A stretch of 33,318 nucleotides of DNA from DATARH01 sp036273175. GTDB lineage: Bacteria > Pseudomonadota > Alphaproteobacteria > ATCC43930 > CGMCC-115725. The position numbers and the translations under genes were made by a program. Under the pieces are notes generated by a model, which was not told the origin of the DNA, made no database searches, and saw nothing but the letters and a program-made list of their open reading frames with translations. The stretch lies in the NCBI GenBank assembly GCA_036273175.1, contig DASUIE010000200.1, positions 1 to 33,318 of the forward strand, in the 5' to 3' direction. Shown here one piece after another: positions 15,895-22,654 of the stretch. The number at the start of each line of letters is the position of its first letter. The stretch's first letter is position 1.

Positions 15895-16050
15895 ATGACC
15901 GCGATGCTCAACACCACCGCCAACGCTCTGCGGCGCACCGGCCGCGCCGTCGGCCGCTTCTGGCTGCAGCTGGCGGATTCGGCCGCCCGGCCGCGCAGAC
16001 CCCTTAACGAGGACAAGTGGAGCGACTATCCTCGCTTCCCATGGTTCTAG
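15895..16050 (+). CDS. Hypothetical 51-residue basic protein
   Basis: MTAMLNTTANALRRTGRAVG at the N-terminus, FWLQLADSAARPRRP in the middle, and an aromatic end KWSDYPRFPWF. Starts 5 nt after the DUF1127 stop with GGAGG 10 nt upstream of its ATG, so it is very probably co-translated. No family recognised; the amphipathic Arg-containing helix (about 10-30) and aromatic tail could suit a nucleic-acid or protein-binding peptide, but nothing firmer can be said. It is 25 nt upstream of the oxygenase gene and in the same direction. Confidence 0.65.
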   Translation: MTAMLNTTANALRRTGRAVGRFWLQLADSAARPRRPLNEDKWSDYPRFPWF

Positions 16051-16075
16051 GGCGCATCCCCCGGAGGAATGAACG

Positions 16076-16909
16076 ATGACCGATCGTGCCACGCTTCCCC
16101 ATGTCGACGCCGAGCTGAACTACATGGCGCCGATGCCGTCGCGTCCGCGCTATCTCGCCTACGATCCGGAGCCGGGCGAGGCGCGGTCGAACATGACCAG
16201 CGACCCGCACACCGTGCCGATCTACGACATGCGGCCGCTCCAGCGCGAGCTGGACCTCGACCGCGAGGGTTTCGGCCTCGTCGAGCACCGCAGCGCGGTC
16301 CAGGATTTCTGGGACGACGACGAGGTGCGCCGGGTCTACTACCCCGAGGCCGAGCGCTTCATCAAGGAGCACACCGGCGCGAGCCGCGTCTTCATCTTCG
16401 ACCACCTCCAGCGCCGCCGCGTTCCGGGCCTGCGCGATTATTCGCGCAGCGGTCCGCGCCAGCCGGCCGGCCGGGTCCATGTCGACCACACCGCCCGGTC
16501 GGGTCCGCAGCGGGTGCGCGACCTGATCCCCGACGAGGCCGACGAGCTGCTCAAGGGGCGCGTCCAGGTGATCAATATGTGGCGGCCGATCAAAGGGCCG
16601 CTGCGTGACGCGCCGCTGGCGCTGTGCGACGCCCGCACGGTCGCGGCCGACGATCTCGTGCCGTCGGACCTCGTCTACAAAAACCGCGTCGGCGAGACCT
16701 ATTCGGTCACCTACAACCCGGCGCATCGCTGGTATTACGCGCCGGAGCTGCGCCGCGACGAGGCCCTGCTGCTCAAGATCATGGACAGCAAGGACGATGG
16801 CCGCGCGCGCTTCATGCCGCACACCGCCTTCACCGATCCGACCACGCCGCCCGACGCCTTCCCGCGGGAAAGCATCGAGCTGCGGACCCTGGTGTTTCAT
16901 CCAGCGTAA
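16076..16909 (+). CDS. CmcJ/NvfI/AsaB-family oxygenase-like protein
   Basis: 277 residues. The pattern VHVDHTARSG (about 135-144), INMWRPIKGPLRDAPLALCDARTV, NPAHRWYYAPELRRDEALLLKIMDS and the end FMPHTAFTDPTTPPDAFPRESIELRTLVFHP is that of the CmcJ/AsaB/GA4-desaturase family, whose His-x-Asp...His arrangement (HVDH, HRW/PHT) resembles an Fe(II)/2-oxoglutarate site. Bacterial CmcJ acts in cephamycin 7-alpha-hydroxylation/methoxylation and fungal NvfI is an endoperoxygenase; the reaction here is unknown. GGAGGAATGAACG precedes the ATG. It ends 28 nt before a strong intrinsic terminator, so the group 15740-16909 is likely one transcript. Confidence 0.82.
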   Translation: MTDRATLPHVDAELNYMAPMPSRPRYLAYDPEPGEARSNMTSDPHTVPIYDMRPLQRELDLDREGFGLVEHRSAVQDFWDDDEVRRVYYPEAERFIKEHTGASRVFIFDHLQRRRVPGLRDYSRSGPRQPAGRVHVDHTARSGPQRVRDLIPDEADELLKGRVQVINMWRPIKGPLRDAPLALCDARTVAADDLVPSDLVYKNRVGETYSVTYNPAHRWYYAPELRRDEALLLKIMDSKDDGRARFMPHTAFTDPTTPPDAFPRESIELRTLVFHPA

Positions 16910-16937
16910 GGCGGCGTCGCTCTCGGAGTAGATCCCA

Positions 16938-16968
16938 CCCTCCCCCGTTCGCGGGGGAGGGATTTTTT
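16938..16968 (+). terminator. Rho-independent terminator with UUCG tetraloop
   Basis: Perfect 10-bp stem CCCTCCCCCG / CGGGGGAGGG closed by TTCG and followed by A and six T. Ends the transcript of the oxygenase gene, 11 nt before the aldolase start. The hairpin sequence has the look of a dispersed intergenic repeat seen in several high-GC Alphaproteobacteria. Confidence 0.85.
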
Positions 16969-16979
16969 GTGAGGTGCGG

Positions 16980-17762
16980 ATGGCTGACCTGAAAAACGCG
17001 GCGCGCGAGCGGCTCGAGGCCGGAGAGCTGGCGCTCGGCATCATCCTGCGCCAGGCGCGCACGGTCGATATCGCCTCGGCGATGAAGGCGTGCGGCTTCG
17101 ACTGGCTGTTCCTCGACCTCGAGCACAACTCGATGGATCTCGACACCGCGGTGCAGATCTCGGTCGCCGCGCTCGCCGCCGGCATCGCCCCGATCGCCCG
17201 GGTGCCGGCCGGGCAGCTCTGGCTGGCGACGCGGCTGCTCGACGGCGGCGCGCTCGGCATCGTCATGCCGCATGTCGACACAGCGGAGGAGGCCGCGCGC
17301 GTCGCCCGCGCGCTGCGCTATCCGCCGCGCGGGCATCGCTCTGTCGCCGGCGGGCTGCCGCAGCTGCGCTACGAGAAGCATTCGCTGCGCGACACCTGCG
17401 ACGCGATCGACGCGGCGACCTTCGTCATCGTCATGCTGGAAACGCCGACCGCGATCGCCAATGCCGACAAGATCGCCGCGGTGCCGGGCATCGATTCGCT
17501 GCTGATCGGCACCAACGACCTGGCGATGGAGCTCGGCACCCCCGGCAATTTCGGCGACGAGCGGATCGCCGCCGCCTACCAGGCCGTCGTCGATGCGTGC
17601 CGCAAGCACAGCAAATGGGCCGGGGTCGGCGGCATCTCCGATGACGTGCTGCTCAGGCGCTATATCCAGATGGGGGTCCGGCTGGTGCTGCCCGGGAGCG
17701 ATCTCGGCTTTCTGCAGATGGCCGCCACCGAGCGCGCCGCGACGATGCGGTCCTGTCTCTGA
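16980..17762 (+). CDS. HpcH/HpaI-family aldolase
   Basis: 260 residues of the class II (metal-dependent) pyruvate aldolase TIM barrel: FDWLFLDLEHNSMDLDTA (Glu of the EH motif near residue 45), PIARVPAGQLWLATRLLDGGALGIVMPHVDTAEEA (the catalytic-loop Arg and PHV), IVMLETPTAIANADKIAAVPGID (metal Glu) and LLIGTNDLAMELG (metal Asp). Splits 2-keto-4-hydroxy acids or acts on related substrates such as 2-keto-3-deoxy-sugar acids. ATG at 16980 with GAGGTG upstream; it begins right after the terminator, so it has its own promoter or lies under readthrough. The TGA is followed by the DMT transporter gene with little or no gap, suggesting transporter and aldolase are co-expressed. Confidence 0.9.
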   Translation: MADLKNAARERLEAGELALGIILRQARTVDIASAMKACGFDWLFLDLEHNSMDLDTAVQISVAALAAGIAPIARVPAGQLWLATRLLDGGALGIVMPHVDTAEEAARVARALRYPPRGHRSVAGGLPQLRYEKHSLRDTCDAIDAATFVIVMLETPTAIANADKIAAVPGIDSLLIGTNDLAMELGTPGNFGDERIAAAYQAVVDACRKHSKWAGVGGISDDVLLRRYIQMGVRLVLPGSDLGFLQMAATERAATMRSCL

Positions 17763-17812
17763 ACCCTGCCGGGCCGCCGCCGCGCCAGCCCGACATCCTC
17801 CGCGCGATCCTC

Positions 17813-18649
17813 TTGATGGTCGCGGGGGTGTCGCTGTTTCCGTTCATGAACGCGACGATGAAGTATCTGGCGCTGCACTACCCGGTGCCGCAGATCGTCT
17901 GGGCGCGGTTCACCGGGCACCTGGTCATCATGATCGCGATCTTCCTGCCGCATTACGGGCGGCGGCTGATCGCGACGCGCCGCCCGGCAATCCAGCTCGC
18001 CCGCTCGGCGCTGATGCTGTGCAGCAACCTCGTCTTCGTCGCCGCGATCGGCAAGGTGCCGCTGGCGACAGCCTCGGCGATCGGGTTTACCTCGCCGCTG
18101 CTGGTGACCGCGCTGTCGGTGCCGCTGCTGCACGAGACGGTCGGCGTCAGGCGGTGGAGCGCGGTCGTCATCGGGTTCGCCGGGGCACTTCTGGTGATCC
18201 GGCCCGAAACCGGCTTCGCCGATCCGGCGGTGCTGCTGCTCCTCGTGTCGTCGGTCGCCTACGCGCTCTACCAGATCGCGACGCGGTGGATCAGCGCCTA
18301 CGATACCGCCGCGACCGGCATCGTCTTCGCCGCGCTGATGGGGTCGCTGGCGACGAGCCTCTGGATGCCCTTCGTGTTCACGGCGCCGAGAAGCTGGTTC
18401 GATTTCGGCCTCTTCGTCGGCATCGGCCTCCTCGGCGGGCTCGGACATTACCTGATCATCCGCGCCTTTCAGCTCGGCCAGGCCGCGGTGCTGGCGCCGC
18501 TCGGCTATGTCGAGCTGGTCGGCACCGCGACGCTCGGCTACGTGATCTTCGGCAATTTCCCCGATATCCCGACCTGGATCGGCGCGGCGGTCATCATCGC
18601 CTCCGGCCTCTATATCGCGCTGCGTGAGCGCCGGCTGCGAAACGTGTAA
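17813..18649 (+). CDS. EamA/DMT-superfamily transporter
   Basis: 278 residues from the TTG at 17813, with ten predicted transmembrane helices in two EamA repeats (about 1-135 and 140-270). Signatures: FPFMNATMKYLALHYPVPQIVWARF at the start, ATASAIGFTSPLLVTALSVPLLHE at the end of repeat 1, and AVLAPLGYVELVGTATLGYVIFGNFPD in repeat 2. Inner-membrane drug/metabolite exporter, substrate unknown. The start is unclear: no ribosome site precedes TTG 17813 or ATG 17816, while the upstream in-frame sequence still looks coding and reaches a CTG at 17759 that overlaps the aldolase stop (CTGA). The true N-terminus may therefore be about 18 residues longer. Confidence 0.88.
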   Translation: MMVAGVSLFPFMNATMKYLALHYPVPQIVWARFTGHLVIMIAIFLPHYGRRLIATRRPAIQLARSALMLCSNLVFVAAIGKVPLATASAIGFTSPLLVTALSVPLLHETVGVRRWSAVVIGFAGALLVIRPETGFADPAVLLLLVSSVAYALYQIATRWISAYDTAATGIVFAALMGSLATSLWMPFVFTAPRSWFDFGLFVGIGLLGGLGHYLIIRAFQLGQAAVLAPLGYVELVGTATLGYVIFGNFPDIPTWIGAAVIIASGLYIALRERRLRNV

Positions 18650-18658
18650 GATCGGCGG

Positions 18659-19552
18659 ATGAGCGACGAATTGCCCAGGCCGCGCCCGCGCCGGGTCAGG
18701 ATGCGGCGGCCGCGGAATGCGCGGCGGCGGCTGTCGGGGTTTTCGGTCAACCGCATGGTGCCGAATGTCCTGACGGTGCTCGCCCTGTGCGCCGGCATGA
18801 CCGCGATCCGCTTCGCGATGGGCGGCAATTTCCAGGCGGCGGTCTACGCGATCATGATCGCCGCCGTGTTCGACGGGCTCGACGGACGCATCGCGCGGCT
18901 GCTCAAATCGACCTCGCGCTTTGGCGCCGAGCTCGATTCGCTGTCGGACTTCATCAGCTTCGGCGTGGCTCCCGCGGCGGTGCTCTATCTCTGGACGATG
19001 CAGGAGCTGCACGGCATCGGCTGGGCCATCGTGATGTTCTACGCGGTGTGCTGCGCGCTCCGCCTGGCGCGGTTCAACACCCAGCTCGGGGTCGAGGTGC
19101 CGCCCTATGCGAGCCTCTATTTCACCGGGGTGCCGGCCCCGGCGGGCGCGGGGCTGGCGATCATGCCGATGTTCGTCGCCTTCGAGTTCGGCGACTGGAT
19201 CGTTCGCTCCCCGTATGTGATCGGCGTGTGGGTCACCGGGGTGGCGCTGCTGATGGTCAGCACGATCCCGACCGTCTCGATCAAGAAGTTTCGCATCCCG
19301 CAGCACCTGGTCGTCCCGACCTTGCTCGGCATCGGCATTCTCGCGGCGTTCCTGACGACGGCGCCGTGGCCGACGCTGACGCTGGTCGGCCTCGTCTATC
19401 TCGGCTCGATCCCGTGGACCATGCGCAGCGCCCGGCGCCTCAAGAGGAACGCCGCGCGCCGGCCCGAGACCGCCGAGCCGCCGGCCCTTGCATCGCCCGC
19501 GCACCATCCGCTCGCCGAGGGGACCGCGCCAACCAGCGAAATGCGCCACTGA
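18659..19552 (+). CDS. pssA: CDP-diacylglycerol--serine O-phosphatidyltransferase
   Basis: 297 residues, inner-membrane enzyme making phosphatidylserine, the precursor of phosphatidylethanolamine. The CDP-alcohol phosphotransferase motif is complete: Asp72-x2-Asp75-Gly76-x2-Ala79-Arg80-x8-Gly89-x3-Asp93-x3-Asp97 (DGLDGRIARLL ... FGAELDSLSD). The N-terminus is highly Arg-rich (MSDELPRPRPRRVRMRRPRN) before the first helix at about 33; seven to eight hydrophobic helices follow, with NTQLGVEVPPYASLYFTGVPAPAGAGL typical of the PssA type-II subgroup. A polar C-terminal tail of about 40 residues is dispensable-looking. Nine nt after the transporter gene. The usual partner psd (decarboxylase) is not in the visible neighbourhood. 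Confidence 0.95.
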   Translation: MSDELPRPRPRRVRMRRPRNARRRLSGFSVNRMVPNVLTVLALCAGMTAIRFAMGGNFQAAVYAIMIAAVFDGLDGRIARLLKSTSRFGAELDSLSDFISFGVAPAAVLYLWTMQELHGIGWAIVMFYAVCCALRLARFNTQLGVEVPPYASLYFTGVPAPAGAGLAIMPMFVAFEFGDWIVRSPYVIGVWVTGVALLMVSTIPTVSIKKFRIPQHLVVPTLLGIGILAAFLTTAPWPTLTLVGLVYLGSIPWTMRSARRLKRNAARRPETAEPPALASPAHHPLAEGTAPTSEMRH

Positions 19553-19563
19553 CGGAGACCCCG

Positions 19564-19959
19564 ATGCTCGCCTTCGACCTCAAAAAAGAAGAGAAATTCG
19601 ACCCCAAGCACCATGTCGAGAAGATCCTCGGCAAGGCCGGCGAGGGCGATGTCACGGTCGCCTGCTGGGAGCCGGGCCAGACCAGCCCCTATCACTGCCA
19701 CCCGAACGCGGTGGAGCTCTATTTCTGCTACGAGGGCGGCGGCACGATGCGCACCCCGGCAGAGACGGTCGAGGTCAGGCCGGGCTCGTTCGTCGTTCAC
19801 CCGCGCGGCGAGCTGCACGAGTGGAAGACCGGGCCGCAGCGCACCCTCCTCTTCCGCGTCCGCTACGGCGAAGAATTCTCCGGCCGCACCAAATCCTGGG
19901 ACACCAACAAGGACTGGACCCCGCGCCCGGCCGATCTCGAATACTTCAAGGGGCAGTAG
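19564..19959 (+). CDS. Cupin-domain protein
   Basis: 131 residues, single beta-barrel: WEPGQTSPYHCHPNAVELYFCYEGGGTM matches cupin motif 1 (His-x-His...Glu metal ligands, with C between the two His), and FVVHPRGELHEWKTGPQRTLLFRVRY matches motif 2 with its His. The MLAFDLKKEEKFDPKHHVEKILGKAGEGDV opening is unlike enzyme-specific subfamilies I know. ATG preceded by GGAGA at 7 nt; 11 nt after pssA, so co-transcribed. Role unknown: a small dioxygenase, isomerase or ligand-binding protein. After its stop there is a change of composition into the toxin-like remnant. Confidence 0.88.
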   Translation: MLAFDLKKEEKFDPKHHVEKILGKAGEGDVTVACWEPGQTSPYHCHPNAVELYFCYEGGGTMRTPAETVEVRPGSFVVHPRGELHEWKTGPQRTLLFRVRYGEEFSGRTKSWDTNKDWTPRPADLEYFKGQ

Positions 19960-19973
19960 GTTTGTTCGGGTAG

Positions 19974-20274
19974 ATGGCCGCAGTCATCGACGAAGATCGG
20001 CTCCACCACATATTCAGGAATGCGGAGGGCCATTTTCCGAAAGACACTCCGGCAAATCGCGAGGCGCTTATCGCAGTGACGGGCCGGCCGGAAAACTTTC
20101 TTGGGGCCGACCGTTACGGCAACGGGGTGGTGGGCGGAGCTGCGGGCTGACAGAACGCAGATTTGGGTGCAGGTTCGGGAGGGTCGAATTACGAATGGCG
20201 GCGTTAACATCAGCCCGCGTCGTTTCGATCTCCCGCAGAGTACGCGAGACTCGGTGCAAGGTGCGAGACGATGA
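19974..20274 (+). pseudogene. Polymorphic-toxin-like C-terminal domain with 1-nt frameshift
   Basis: Conceptual translation from ATG 19974 reads MAAVIDEDRLHHIFRNAEGH, FPKDTPANREALIAVTGRPE, NFLGADRYGNG and stops at TGA 20148-20150. If one G of the run 20124-20127 is skipped, the frame continues WWAELRADRTQIWVQVREGR, ITNGGVNISPRRFD and ends at TGA 20272-20274. The combined 99-residue sequence has the layout I associate with small RNase-like toxin domains at the C-termini of secreted polymorphic toxins (HIF...GH...DTP.NR..L, LG.DRYGN.W, G.Q.WVQVR.G.I.NGGVN). An in-frame TAG lies directly before the ATG, so there is no long delivery region. The corrected stop overlaps the next gene (ATGA), as expected for a toxin-immunity pair. 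Indel or sequencing error cannot be told apart. Confidence 0.6.
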
Positions 20275-20498
20275 AAAGACAGCGGTTGTCTTCCGAGCAG
20301 GCCTTCGCGGCGATGTCGATTTTTCTCGACCGCTACCGCGCGCGAACACGCGACGGTGACTTGTCTGCGCTGCTAGGCGATGTCCAGATCAATGAGAAGG
20401 ATGGACGCCCCTTCGATCCGGCCGCCTGGTCGGACTGGCAGGAGGCGGTTGATGAAGCGTGCCATCGAAGCGAAGAGCTGGCGACAGCGCGGCGATAG
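20271..20498 (+). CDS. Probable immunity protein of the adjacent toxin domain
   Basis: 75 residues, MKRQRLSSEQAFAAMSIFLD at the N-terminus, then RYRARTRDGDLSALLGDVQI and GRPFDPAAWSDWQEAVDEAC. Acidic, single-domain, helical, no signal peptide. The EQAFxAMxxFLxxYxxRTxxxDLxxLLG...DPAxWxDWxxAV pattern is one I recall from small genes next to polymorphic toxins, but I cannot name the family. Its ATG overlaps the end of the frameshift-corrected toxin frame, the arrangement of coupled effector-immunity genes. The reading frame is intact although the toxin is broken. It is followed 18 nt later by the selenoprotein gene, to which it is not obviously related. Confidence 0.65.
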   Translation: MKRQRLSSEQAFAAMSIFLDRYRARTRDGDLSALLGDVQINEKDGRPFDPAAWSDWQEAVDEACHRSEELATARR

Positions 20499-20516
20499 GA
20501 GTTGGGGAGGAGCCTG

Positions 20517-21452
20517 ATGACAGACCGCAAACCCGGCCCGTTCGTGGCCGCACCGGACGACGTGCCGATCCCCTATCTGCAACGGATCGGCGGCTACTAC
20601 CAGGCGCTCGGCTACGGCGAGCCGTATCGCTGGGCGCATTACGCCGAGGTGCCGTTCGCGCCGCTGAAGAAGCCGCTCGCGGAAAGCCGCATCGGCCTCA
20701 TCACCACCGCGGCGCCGTACCAGCCCGACAAGGGCGACCAGGGGCCGGGCGCGCCCTATAACGGCGCCGCCAAGTTTTACACGGTCTATTCCGGCGACAC
20801 GGCAGTCGACCACGATCTGCGCATCTCGCATATCGGCTACGACCGCGTCCACACCGCCGCGACCGACAGCAACACCTGGTTCCCGCTGGCGGCGCTGCGG
20901 CAAGCGGCGGCGCGCGGTCGGGTCGGCGAGGTGGCGCCGCGCTTTCATGGCGCCCCGACCAACCGCAGCCACCGCGTCACGCTCGAAACCGATTGTCCCG
21001 AGCTGTTGGCGCGCTGCCGCGAAGACCGGATCGACGCCGCCATCATCGTCGCGGTTTGACCGGTGTGTCACCAGACCGTGAGTCTGGCCGCCCGTCACCT
21101 CGAAGAGAATGGCATCCCGACGGTCGTCATGGGCTGCGCCAAGGATATCGTCGAATATGTCGGCGTCCCGCGCTTCCTGTTCAGCGACTTCCCGCTCGGC
21201 AACCCGGCTGGGAAGCCGCACGACCCGGAATCCCAGGCCTTCACGCTGGAGCTCGCGCTGCGCGTCCTCGAAACCGCGCCGGGCCCGCGCACGACGGTGC
21301 AGTCGCCGCTGCGCTGGAGCGACGACCCGGCCTGGAAGCTCGACTTCTCCAATATCGACCGCCTTTCCCCCGAGGAGATCGCCCGCCGCCGCGCCGAGTT
21401 CGACCGGAACAAGGAGCTCGCGCGCGGGGTTCGGGAGAAGGCGGCGGAGTGA
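20517..21452 (+). CDS. Probable selenoprotein, glycine/sarcosine/betaine/D-proline reductase (GrdB/PrdB)-like
   Basis: 311 residues if UGA 21057-21059 is read as selenocysteine (Sec181). Both sides of the UGA are in the same frame and both are coding: upstream ends LLARCREDRIDAAIIVAV, downstream continues PVCHQTVSLAARHLEENGIP. The recoded codon falls on the first position of a UxxC motif (U-P-V-C-H-Q), where relatives carry Sec or Cys as the active-site residue. Further family features are the RISHIGYDRVHTA block, PRFHGAPTN, and FPLGNPAGKPHDPESQ. GGAGGAG lies 5-6 nt before the ATG at 20517. A hairpin suited to a bacterial SECIS follows the UGA. Predicted cytoplasmic thiol/selenol reductase; substrate unknown. 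The CoA-transferase gene starts 7 nt later. Normal gene calling would yield two fragments, 20517-21059 and about 21063-21452. Confidence 0.85.
21057..21087 (+). promoter_or_regulatory. Selenocysteine UGA codon and bSECIS-like hairpin
   Basis: UGA 21057-21059 is followed 11 nt later by a perfect 6-bp stem CCAGAC (21071-21076) / GTCTGG (21082-21087) with a 5-nt loop CGTGA (21077-21081). The distance from UGA to the apical loop is 17 nt, and a G occupies one of the first two loop positions, both as known for bacterial SECIS elements recognised by SelB. Confidence 0.65.
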
Positions 21453-21459
21453 CCCGTCC

Positions 21460-22653
21460 ATGACCAAACCCTTCGCCGGCATCCGCATCCTCGACTTCAC
21501 CCGGTATCTCGCCGGGCCGTTCGGGACCTACCAGTTCGCGCTGCTCGGCGCGTCGGTCGTCAAGATCGAGCCCAAGGCCGGGGACGACATGCGCCACTCC
21601 CAGTTCTCCAAGGAATGGGCGGCGAAGGGGATGGGGCCGTCCTTTGCCGGGATCAATTCGAACAAGCGCAGCCTGACCCTCGATCTGCAAAAGCCGGCGG
21701 CGGTCGCGATCGTCAGACGCCTCGTCGAGACCGCCGACATCGTCTGGGAGAATTTTCGCCCCGGCGTCATGGAGCGGTTTGGGCTCGGCTACGAGGTGCT
21801 GAAGGCGATCAACCCGCGCCTCATCTATTGCGCCGTTTCCGGCTTCGGCCAGGCGGGGCCGGAGCGCGGCACCGCCGCCTTCGACGGCAAGCTCCAGGCG
21901 ATGAGCGGGATCATGTCGATCACCGGCCACGCCGATAAAGGCCCGACCCGGGCCGGCTTCGCGCTGTGCGACACGATCGGCGGGATGACCGCGGCTTTCG
22001 CGGTGTCGAGCGCGCTGTACCAGCGCACCCATACCGGCATCGGCCAGTTCGTCGATGTCGCGATGCTCGACGCGGCGCTGAGCTTCCTGTCGGGGCCGGT
22101 CGCCGAGCACACGATGACCGGGCACAAGCACGGCCAGTACGGCAATTCCTCGACGACCGGCAAGGCCACCGGCAACCGCTTCAAAGCCGGCGAGGGCGAT
22201 CTGATGCTGGCGGTGATGACCGAGCCGCAGTTCACCCGGCTGATGAAGGGGCTGGGCCGCGAGGACGCGCTGGCCGACCCGCGGTTTCAGGACTGGCCGA
22301 GCCGCAGCGCCAACGAGCCGGCGCTCCGCGCGATCATCGAGGAGGCGCTGACAACCGACAGCGCCAAGAATTGGGAAAAGCGCCTGACCGCGCTCGACGT
22401 GCCCTGCGCCGGCATCTGGGCGATCTCCGAGATCGTGCATCATCCGCAGCTCGCCCACCGCGACGTGATCCAGCACGTCGCTTCGGCCGATGGCGAGCTG
22501 ACCTTGGTCGGTTCCGGCTTCAAGCTCGCGCATGGCGGCGGCGGCATCGACACCCCGCCGCCCCATATCGGCGAGCACAGCGAGGCGATCCTCGCAGAGG
22601 CCGGCTTCGGCGAGGCCGAGATCGCGGCGTTCCGCGAGGAAGGGGTAGTGTGA
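21460..22653 (+). CDS. CaiB/BaiF (class III) CoA-transferase
   Basis: 397 residues. Family features: ILDFTRYLAGPFGTYQFALLGASVVKIEPKAGDDMR near the N-terminus, INSNKRSLTLDLQKPA, VWENFRPGVMERFGLGYE, and GPTRAGFALCDTIGGMTAAFAVSSAL, in which Asp171 aligns with the nucleophilic Asp169 of formyl-CoA transferase. The C-terminal half (LMLAVMTEPQFTRLMKGLG, DVPCAGIWAISEIVHHPQLAHRDV) completes the interlocked-ring fold. Transfers CoA between organic acids. ATG at 21460 is 7 nt after the selenoprotein stop, so the two are likely co-transcribed and might process the same compound. Acid substrate unknown. Confidence 0.94.
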   Translation: MTKPFAGIRILDFTRYLAGPFGTYQFALLGASVVKIEPKAGDDMRHSQFSKEWAAKGMGPSFAGINSNKRSLTLDLQKPAAVAIVRRLVETADIVWENFRPGVMERFGLGYEVLKAINPRLIYCAVSGFGQAGPERGTAAFDGKLQAMSGIMSITGHADKGPTRAGFALCDTIGGMTAAFAVSSALYQRTHTGIGQFVDVAMLDAALSFLSGPVAEHTMTGHKHGQYGNSSTTGKATGNRFKAGEGDLMLAVMTEPQFTRLMKGLGREDALADPRFQDWPSRSANEPALRAIIEEALTTDSAKNWEKRLTALDVPCAGIWAISEIVHHPQLAHRDVIQHVASADGELTLVGSGFKLAHGGGGIDTPPPHIGEHSEAILAEAGFGEAEIAAFREEGVV

Positions 22654-22654
22654 G

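Noticed and set aside
19863..20210. Minus-strand 115-codon ORF over the cupin 3' end and toxin remnant
   Set aside because: No motif, no ribosome site; the plus strand shows toxin-like coding.
21057..21059. UGA as a simple nonsense mutation separating two pseudogene pieces
   Set aside because: Position in the UxxC motif, intact frame on both sides and the adjacent hairpin fit selenocysteine much better; kept as the alternative to be tested.
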